Shown here piece by piece: positions 45,946 to 54,637 of a stretch of 54,637 nt of DNA. The stretch's first letter is position 1, and the number at the start of each line of letters is the position of its first letter. The position numbers were made by a program, and so were the translations under genes. Origin of the DNA: Pseudomonadales bacterium (GTDB lineage: Bacteria > Pseudomonadota > Gammaproteobacteria > Pseudomonadales > Azotimanducaceae); the NCBI GenBank assembly GCA_022448085.1, contig JAKUTH010000012.1, positions 1 through 54,637 of the forward strand. The letters run 5' to 3'. Under the pieces are notes generated by a model. That model did not search any database. It saw only the letters and a list, made by a program, of their open reading frames with translations, and was not told the origin of the DNA.

Positions 45946-46695
45946 TCAAAAATCGTCAGCAGCGCTCTTATTGATTGATCGTTCAACATGCGTAAGAACA
46001 CCCCTTAGCATCGCGACCTCCGTTTCGTCCATTTGAATTCGACCAAATAAACGTCTTAGTCGAGTCATCGCCTGTTTAGGTACTCTAGGGTCATAGAACC
46101 CTACCTTCTCTAGGGTCCGTTGCAAATGGTCAAGAAACCCTCCGATTTCAGCAGCCGTCGCCGGATCTCGGTCCCAATCTAGGACATCGGTCCCGCTATT
46201 CGAAGTCTTGTAGAGCTCGTAAGTCACCACTTGCACTGCCATCGCAAGATTGAGAGAGGGGTACACGGGCGAAGCTGGAATCTGGAGGTGCAACTGGCAC
46301 ATCGCCAGTTCAGCGTTGGTAAGTCCGCTTGATTCGCGACCAAACAGAATCGCGACGGGTTTGCCGCCTGCTGCCCCGTCCGCTAGGTTCCTCGCTAGTG
46401 TTTCGGGACTGACTAGTGGCCACGGTACTCGCCGTGTTCGCGTGCTGGTACCCACAACCAAACTACACGGACCGATCGCTTCGCTTAAATCATCAGCGAC
46501 AATAGCTGCATCAAGCACGTCTGTGGCTCCGGCTGCACGCCAGTCAGCCTGAGGGTCGGGAAAACGTGTTGGTCGGACGAGTATTAACGAGGTCAAGCCC
46601 ATGGTCTTCATGGCCCGCGCCGTCGCTCCGATATTTCCGGGGTGACTCGGTTCAACCAGCACAATATGAATCTCGTTGTTACAGCGATCAGACAT
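45946..46695 (-). CDS. trmJ: tRNA (cytidine/uridine-2'-O-)-methyltransferase TrmJ
   Basis: TrmJ methylates the ribose at position 32 of several tRNAs. The 249-residue SPOUT-family protein has the N-terminal IVLVEPSHPGNIGATARAMK, the knot motifs VAILFGRESSGLTNAEL near residue 118 and YPSLNLAMAVQVVTYEL near 145, and a helical C-terminal extension typical of TrmJ. It begins the minus-strand unit leading to iscR and diverges from suhB. Confidence 0.94.
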   Translation of the reverse strand: MSDRCNNEIHIVLVEPSHPGNIGATARAMKTMGLTSLILVRPTRFPDPQADWRAAGATDVLDAAIVADDLSEAIGPCSLVVGTSTRTRRVPWPLVSPETLARNLADGAAGGKPVAILFGRESSGLTNAELAMCQLHLQIPASPVYPSLNLAMAVQVVTYELYKTSNSGTDVLDWDRDPATAAEIGGFLDHLQRTLEKVGFYDPRVPKQAMTRLRRLFGRIQMDETEVAMLRGVLTHVERSINKSAADDF

Positions 46696-46759
46696 TAAAG
46701 AAACTCAATTTCGATCTCTGCTAGCATACCGCGCCGAATGGGGTGGCGAGGACCCAACC

Positions 46760-47578
46760 GTGCAGCCAATGGTCAACATCGCTTTGCGGGCTGCCCGCCT
46801 TGCTGGGAAGATTATTTGCCGAGCCGTCGATCGCGTTGATCAACTATTGGTCGAAGAGAAAGGTCGTAACGATCTGGTCTCCGATGTCGATCGCAACGCG
46901 GAAGCGATCATCATCGAGACAATCCACAAAGCCTATCCGGACCATAGCATCCTCGCCGAAGAGTCGGGAATTCGCGAAGCCGACGGAGAATTTCGATGGA
47001 TCATCGATCCGTTAGATGGCACGACGAATTTCCTTCACGGGATACCTCATCATTGCACATCGATCGCGATCACCCAGGGAAACGCAGTGCTTCACGGAGT
47101 CACCGTGGATCACCTTCGCAATGAAGAATTTACGGCGTCACGTGGTGAGGGTGCTTATTTAAACGGTCGACGAATCCGCGTAACGGCCACGTCGTCATTG
47201 AGTACGTCAATGATGGCTAGCGGAATACCTTGGCACGCCTTACAAAAACATGGTCCAGCGCATGAGGCCATGTACAGAGAATTTCTCGGAATCACTCGCG
47301 GCGTCCGGCAAATGGGATCAGCCGCCCTCGACCTGGCTTATGTCGCCGCTGGCAGGATCGATGGTTACTTTGAAATAGGCCTCAAGGAATGGGACACGGC
47401 TGCGGGCAGCGTGCTCGTGCGCGAGGCAGGAGGCTTCGTCGGAGACATTGCCGGAGGCGACCGTTTCTTGGAAACCGGCAATATTGTGGCCGCCAACCCA
47501 AGAATCTTCAAAGAAATGCTAAGGAGTATTCGGGCAGCCGTAAAGACCTCAAATGATCCTGATCTCGCCTTAGGCTAA
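46760..47578 (+). CDS. suhB: Inositol-1-monophosphatase SuhB
   Basis: SuhB is an inositol-phosphatase-fold protein that also acts with Nus factors in rRNA antitermination. The protein shows the metal-binding motifs EESG near residue 70, IDPLDGTTNFLHG near 85, and WDTAAGSVLVREAGG near 215. I place the start at GTG 46760 (VQPMVNIALRAARLAGK), which aligns with the E. coli N-terminus and has AGGA 7 nt upstream, giving 272 residues. The longer frame from 46676 overlaps trmJ. Confidence 0.95.
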   Translation: MQPMVNIALRAARLAGKIICRAVDRVDQLLVEEKGRNDLVSDVDRNAEAIIIETIHKAYPDHSILAEESGIREADGEFRWIIDPLDGTTNFLHGIPHHCTSIAITQGNAVLHGVTVDHLRNEEFTASRGEGAYLNGRRIRVTATSSLSTSMMASGIPWHALQKHGPAHEAMYREFLGITRGVRQMGSAALDLAYVAAGRIDGYFEIGLKEWDTAAGSVLVREAGGFVGDIAGGDRFLETGNIVAANPRIFKEMLRSIRAAVKTSNDPDLALG

Positions 47579-47584
47579 ATCGTT

Positions 47585-48505
47585 CTAGGGCAAGTTGTCG
47601 GCAGATTCTTTCTCAGGCACGGCGAGATCCTGACGGCTAAGCTGCAGCGCCAACAAAACAGTTGCCGCAACATAGATTGATGAATAAGTCCCGATGACCA
47701 CGCCGATGGTCAGAGCGCGTGCAAAACCAGCAATTTGTTCGCCCCCCGCCACCAGCAAAGCAACCAGTACAAGCAGGGTGGTCAACGACGTCACCAACGT
47801 CCGGGCAAGGGTCTGATTTAGGGAATAATTAATAATCTCCGCTGATGTACCTCGGCGAGTGCTCCGAAAATTTTCGCGGATTCGATCGGACACGACGATC
47901 GTATCATTCAGCGAATACCCGATTACCGCTAACAGTGCAGCGAGCTCAGGCAGGTTAAACGTCCATTGAAAGGCCGCAAAGGCACCGATCGTAATGATCA
48001 CGTCATGTATTAACGCAGCTACCGCCCCAAGCGCGAACTTTCCGGTGAACCGGAACATGATATACACCATGATCATCCCTAACGCTGCGAGGAGCGCCAG
48101 ACCGGCATCTTCGGTCAGTTCGTCACCGACTGCTGGCCCAACGAATTCCGATCGTCTTAGCTCCACCTTTCCGATCCGGGCTCCTAGTGCCGCGCTTATC
48201 TGATCGCCGAGGATAGTCTGACTGCCTGTACCAGCGGCAACACTGGTGGGAGGCACGCGAATCAATATGTCCGTTTCGGAACCAAATTTTTGAACGACGG
48301 CATTGGTATAGCCTGCATCGCTTAAGATATTACGCACTGTCGTCGGTTCTACCGATTCACCGAATCCAACTTCGATCAAAGTGCCCCCGGTAAAATCTAA
48401 ACCCCGGTTTACTCCCAGGAGCGCGAGCGCAACGATAGACCCGACCAAAATCAGGCCGGAGAAAATCGCCGCCAGATGACGTTTACCCATAAAGTCGATG
48501 GTCAT
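47585..48505 (-). CDS. secF: Protein translocase subunit SecF
   Basis: SecF pairs with SecD to drive late protein export with the proton motive force. The 306-residue protein has the first transmembrane helix (LAAIFSGLILVGSIVALALL), LDFTGGTLIEVGF near residue 36, and a group of five helices in the C-terminal half with VIGYSLNDTIVVSDRIREN near 215. I chose the ATG at 48505, in TGATG overlap with the secD stop. It converges on suhB with 6 nt between stops. Confidence 0.96.
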   Translation of the reverse strand: MTIDFMGKRHLAAIFSGLILVGSIVALALLGVNRGLDFTGGTLIEVGFGESVEPTTVRNILSDAGYTNAVVQKFGSETDILIRVPPTSVAAGTGSQTILGDQISAALGARIGKVELRRSEFVGPAVGDELTEDAGLALLAALGMIMVYIMFRFTGKFALGAVAALIHDVIITIGAFAAFQWTFNLPELAALLAVIGYSLNDTIVVSDRIRENFRSTRRGTSAEIINYSLNQTLARTLVTSLTTLLVLVALLVAGGEQIAGFARALTIGVVIGTYSSIYVAATVLLALQLSRQDLAVPEKESADNLP

Positions 48506-50410
48506 CAGATCCAAACCTTCTGCACTTGGCGACGTCCGTATATAAGATGCACGATGCCGCGCGAGACAAAGATGGCGGTGAACATTGACGTCAAAATACC
48601 GATGGAAAGAGTTACAGCGAAACCAGCGACCGGACCACTTCCAATACCGAGCAAAATGAGTGCAACCAACAGCGTTGTGATATTGGCATCCAATATCGTT
48701 AGAAATGCCCGTCCATAACCGGCTTGTATCGCAATGCTCGGCACGGATTTAGCGAGCTCCTCGCGTATACGCGAAAAAATAAGGACGTTCGCATCCACCG
48801 CCATGCCAACGGTCAAAACGATTCCGGCGATACCCGGTAGCGTCAGCGTTGCTCCCAGTAACGACATGACCGCAACGAGAACCATTAAGTTCATCGCAAG
48901 AGCAATATTCGCGACCAATCCAAAAACCTTGTAGTAAAAGAGCATGAACAACAAGACCAGGACGAACCCGATCACCACCGCTCGCACCCCTCGATTGATA
49001 TTTTCTTGACCCAGAGAAGCCCCCACCGTTCGTTCCTCAACGATGTACATTGGCGCTGCTAAAGCACCGGCTCGAAGCAGTAATGCGAGGTCGCGAGCCT
49101 CCGACATGGATAAACCAGTAATCCGAAAGCGAAACCCAAGCGCCGCTTGAATGGTTGCCACGCTAATTAATCGGCGTTCCTCACGGATACTGCGTTTTTC
49201 AACGACTTCGCCATCAATCACCTTACGGGCAATCACCGGTTTTTGTTCGATGAAGATAATTGCCATCGAGTGCCCAATGTTTGGGCCAGTAGCGCGATTC
49301 ATGCGCTCACCGCCTTCGCTATCAAGTTCGATGTTTACCTGCGGAAGACCGGTCTCTGAATCGAGGCCCTGGCTCGCATTGATAACACTGTCTCCAGTCA
49401 CGATATTTGCACGCTGCAGTCTTCGGGTGCGGCCTTCGTACGGCATTACTTCTAATGACGATGGTCGATCCTCGGGTTTGGCCATCAAACGAAACTCCAA
49501 CGTCGCAAATTTATCCAGTAGACGCTTGGCCTCGGAGCTGTCTTGTACGCCCGGCAAGTCAATGACAATTCTTGATCGGCCAAGACGTTGTACCAGGGGC
49601 TCAGCGACACCGAGTTCGTTGATCCGACTGCGAAGCCCCGTGAGATTCTGTTCGATTGCCACATCCTCAATCGTCGCCATCCTTTCGTCACCAATTCCGA
49701 TCTCCACCACTGGACTGCCCTGCGACTCGGAGGCAATAATCGAATCGTAGTCGTTCGTGCTCCGCAAACTTCGCAATGCCTGATCACGTGTCGTTTCTGT
49801 CGCAAAAGGGATGCGTACCGCCTTACCTTGGACCATGTTTTCCGACGCGCGATACCGAATGTTTTCCTGCCGCAGGTAGTTAGTCGCCTTTTCGGCCTCA
49901 TCACCGAGGGCTTTCGCCATCGCCGATTCCATATCGACTTCTAAGACAAAGTGGATCCCTCCTGACAAATCGAGGCCCAACGTCATCGGTTGGGCGCCAA
50001 GATCCTGAAGCCAAGCCGGCGTTGTCTGCGCTAAATTGAGCGCGATCACAAACTGACGATCCCGTCCCGCAGGATTCAGTCGGTCATCCAATATGGACTG
50101 CGCCCGCAACTGGTCCACGTCGGACCGTAAGCGAATTAGCCCTCCTTTGCCGGTCGTGTTTGACGCCTTAACGCGGATACCTTCGTCGACAAGAATCTTG
50201 GCTGCTTGCGTCATGAAACGCACGCCGATTCTCAAATCACTGTTATCGGCCTGTATCTGTAGCGCGTAGTCCGGTGGATATATATTTGGGGCCGCATATA
50301 CGCACGCTAAGATGAGAACGAACAGGGCGACAAAGTGCCTCCACACCGGATAGTGATGAGGATTTTTGGTGTCATTTCTGTTGCCGAAAAGGTTCTGGCC
50401 GAATACGCCG

Positions 50411-50421
<11 letters not shown>
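48505..50421 (-). CDS. secD: Protein translocase subunit SecD
   Basis: SecD has a large periplasmic domain that helps pull exported proteins across the inner membrane. The 638-residue protein has an N-terminal helix (FVALFVLILACVYAAP, about residues 30-45), LGLDLSGGIHFVLEVD near 148-163, the P1 head region, and five C-terminal helices with VGMAVDANVLIFSRIREE near 545. It overlaps yajC by 11 nt and secF by 1 nt. Confidence 0.97.
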
Positions 50422-52836
<2,415 letters not shown>

Positions 52837-52970
52837 CAACAAAAGTCAACTATCGGCTGTACTAGGCGCGAACCATAGCCTCGTACCAGCGTTCGGAGCA
52901 ACGTATACGACTTGGACATCGGCTAACTATTATGAGTAACGTAGAAAATTCAATCGCGAGGCCTATCAAA

Positions 52971-53774
52971 ATGACGAATCGCCTGGAAAACAAAGTCGCC
53001 GTCGTCACCGGTGGTAACAGCGGTATCGGCGAAGACACCGCGACACTATTTGCCGAAGAAGGAGCGCACGTGATTCTCATGGCACGTCGAGAGTCAGAAG
53101 GTCGCGCAGTCGAAGCTCGCATTAATGAAGCTGGTGGTGACGCCAAATTTATTGCCTGCGACGTTGGCGATGTCGAATCCGTATCAAGTGCTATTAACCT
53201 AGCGGCAGAGGCACACGGAAGGATCGACGTGCTCTTTAATAACGCCGGTGGCGGAGGAGGAGGCAATTTTCCGAACGAATCCGACGACGAATGGAACCGC
53301 GTCATCAACGTCAACCTTACGGGTACGTTTTATGTCAGCCGAGCCGTGTGGCCTCACTTGGTTGCTGCCGGCGGAGGCGTTGTCGTCAATATGTCGTCTT
53401 TGGCCGCCCAGCGTGGCTTCAGTTCGAGGATGCAAGACGAATTCGGCGCCACATCCGCTTCGTATTACGCAGCCAAAGCCGGTGTCGATGCTTTAACCCG
53501 CTACATGGCCGGTGCTGGTGGTCGGCACAACATTCGTGTCAATTGCGTGCGCCCGGGACAAATTCTCACCCCAGGCGCTACAGGAGGCACGGTCACGAAT
53601 CCCGATGGCGGCCATCACGTGTTTGAGAAAATGTTTGACTACGCGCAGATTGTTCAAGGCCCGGGCTATCCCCGAGATGTCGCGCAACTCGTGTTGTTCT
53701 TAGCATGCGCGGAATCGCGTTTCATTACCGGCGAAATAATTAACGTCGATGGCGGCGTTGCCGCTAAGATCTAA
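52971..53774 (+). CDS. SDR family NAD(P)-dependent oxidoreductase
   Basis: The 267-residue protein is a classical short-chain dehydrogenase. It has the cofactor motif TGGNSGIG (residues 13-20), DV near 64-65, NNAG (90-93) followed by an unusual GGGGG run, the catalytic Ser in NMSSLAAQ (about 142-143), and YxxxK as YYAAK (165-169). A C-terminal INVDGG ends the fold. The substrate cannot be predicted. I prefer the ATG at 52971 (GAGG upstream, start MTNRLENKVAVVTGG) over an ATG at 52932 that lacks a ribosome site. It is 5 nt upstream of the formyltransferase-like gene, so the two are likely an operon. Confidence 0.9.
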   Translation: MTNRLENKVAVVTGGNSGIGEDTATLFAEEGAHVILMARRESEGRAVEARINEAGGDAKFIACDVGDVESVSSAINLAAEAHGRIDVLFNNAGGGGGGNFPNESDDEWNRVINVNLTGTFYVSRAVWPHLVAAGGGVVVNMSSLAAQRGFSSRMQDEFGATSASYYAAKAGVDALTRYMAGAGGRHNIRVNCVRPGQILTPGATGGTVTNPDGGHHVFEKMFDYAQIVQGPGYPRDVAQLVLFLACAESRFITGEIINVDGGVAAKI

Positions 53775-53779
53775 GAGCT

Positions 53780-54637
53780 ATGCGAATCGTTCTAAACGGC
53801 CAACAGGCGTTTGGCCAGGCGGTCCTGGAAGCGTTGATCGATCGGGGAGACGACGTGGTCGCAGTGTATTGCGAGCCCGATGACAACCCAAGCCGGCCCG
53901 ACCCTCTCCATCAATCTGCTCAAGACCGAGGGATTCAGGTACTTCAGCCGAAGAACTTCAAAGGCGAACAGGTCTTATCTGAGTTCAAGAGTCTGAAGCC
54001 CGATTTAGCTGTGATGGCGTACGTTACTCGTATCGTACCTATTAGCTTCCTTAATGCACCAACATACGGAACGATCCAATATCATCCGTCCCTACTCCCC
54101 GCCCACCGCGGCCCTAGTTCAATAAACTGGCCAATCATTCAAGGTGAAGAGGAAACCGGGTTAACCATCTTCTGGCCAGATGAGGGCCTCGATACCGGGC
54201 CCATTCTGATGCAACAAAAAGTGGCGATCGAAGCAGGCGACACCTTGGGTAGCCTTTATTTCAACAAACTCTACCCGCTCGGCGTTAAGGCATTACTTGA
54301 ATCCATCGATCTCGTCAAAAAAGGGAAGGCTCCGCGCATCCTCCAAGATGAATCCGACGCGAGTTACGAAAGCTGGTGCAACGATGATGCAGCCCTCATC
54401 GATTGGAACCAAAGCACCGTCAACATTTACAACCTGATTCGCGGTTGCAACCCTCAACCGGGATCATGGGCAGAACACACTGAGGGTATCGTCCGCTTTT
54501 ACGACGCCAAGATTGCCGCGATGAAGGGCGAGCCCGGATCTATTATCGCGACCACGAGCGAAGGCATCGTGGTCGCCACCGTTGACGGCTCTGTCGAAAT
54601 ACTACGTCTACGTGAAAACGATGGACCCAAAATTCCA
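53780..54637 (+). CDS. Formyl-THF hydrolase/formyltransferase-like protein (3' end outside window)
   Basis: The first 286 codons are open to the window edge. The N-terminal part is a formyltransferase fold with YHPSLLPAHRG (His about 102) and DEGLDTGPIL (Asp about 138). The C-terminal part is Fmt-like (INWDQ-type segment LIDWNQSTVNIYNLIRGCNPQPGSW). It resembles the hydrolase domain of 10-formyl-THF dehydrogenase (ALDH1L1) more than Met-tRNA formyltransferase: the Asn two residues before the catalytic His of Fmt is Gln here, and the text around the site is FDH-like. It may release formate from 10-formyl-THF, or be an Fmt paralogue. Whether an aldehyde dehydrogenase domain follows cannot be seen. 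Confidence 0.8.
   Translation, partial: MRIVLNGQQAFGQAVLEALIDRGDDVVAVYCEPDDNPSRPDPLHQSAQDRGIQVLQPKNFKGEQVLSEFKSLKPDLAVMAYVTRIVPISFLNAPTYGTIQYHPSLLPAHRGPSSINWPIIQGEEETGLTIFWPDEGLDTGPILMQQKVAIEAGDTLGSLYFNKLYPLGVKALLESIDLVKKGKAPRILQDESDASYESWCNDDAALIDWNQSTVNIYNLIRGCNPQPGSWAEHTEGIVRFYDAKIAAMKGEPGSIIATTSEGIVVATVDGSVEILRLRENDGPKIP

Overview
The window is an unbroken block of chromosomal housekeeping genes from a gammaproteobacterium. The evidence is gene content and order: rpoE-rseA-rseB-lepA-rnc-era-recO, ffh-rpsP-rimM-trmD-rplS, xerD-dsbC-hom-recJ-prfB-lysS, guaB-guaA-tadA-purL, and queA-tgt-yajC-secD-secF / suhB / trmJ-iscR-iscS-ndk-rlmN-hisS-yfgM-bamB-der. This follows the order known from Pseudomonas-type genomes closely enough to place the class, but I cannot assign a genus. 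Base composition is near 50% GC by eye. I see no rRNA, tRNA, insertion sequence, prophage, CRISPR array or attachment site.

Layout. 1-6566 (minus): start of adk, then recO-era-rnc, lepA and the envelope-stress module rseB-rseA-rpoE. 6675-9474: nadB (+), sdhE (-), ygfZ (+). 9609-21146 (minus): a co-directional run of 12 genes read ffh-rpsP-rimM-trmD-rplS-xerD-dsbC-hom-recJ-prfB-lysS-ung, several overlapping by 1-8 nt. 21251-23367 (+): ypjD-corC. 23377-25080 (-): leuA with a long leader. 25400-27117 (-): gamma carbonic anhydrase-purT. 27232-27783 (+): a NUDIX hydrolase. 27799-35228 (-): guaB-guaA-tadA-purL. 35350-37516 (+): xseA and an M23 peptidase. 37491-46695 (minus): trmJ, a small secreted protein, iscR-iscS, ndk, rlmN, a 39-codon ORF, hisS, yfgM, bamB, der. 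46760-47578 (+): suhB. 47585-52836 (-): queA-tgt-yajC-secD-secF. 52971-end (+): an SDR dehydrogenase and a formyl-THF hydrolase-like protein cut by the window edge.

The main theme is collapse. Compared with the Pseudomonas-type order, whole cassettes are missing at several junctions while the flanking genes stay in place: lepB between lepA and rnc, mucC/mucD after rseB, thrC after hom, cysE before iscR, iscU-iscA-hscB-hscA-fdx after iscS, and pilF-rodZ-ispG between rlmN and hisS. Convergent neighbours are 6-15 bp apart or overlap, and about a third of the genes appear to start at GTG or TTG. This suggests a compact, possibly streamlined genome.

The items most worth a second look are the 39-codon ORF that exactly fills the rlmN-hisS gap, the iscRS pair without its scaffold genes but with a good IscR operator, a possible leucine-rich leader peptide and hairpin before leuA, the intact RF2 +1 frameshift site in prfB, and the SDR/formyl-THF hydrolase-like pair at the right edge. 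No clearly new multi-gene system is visible.
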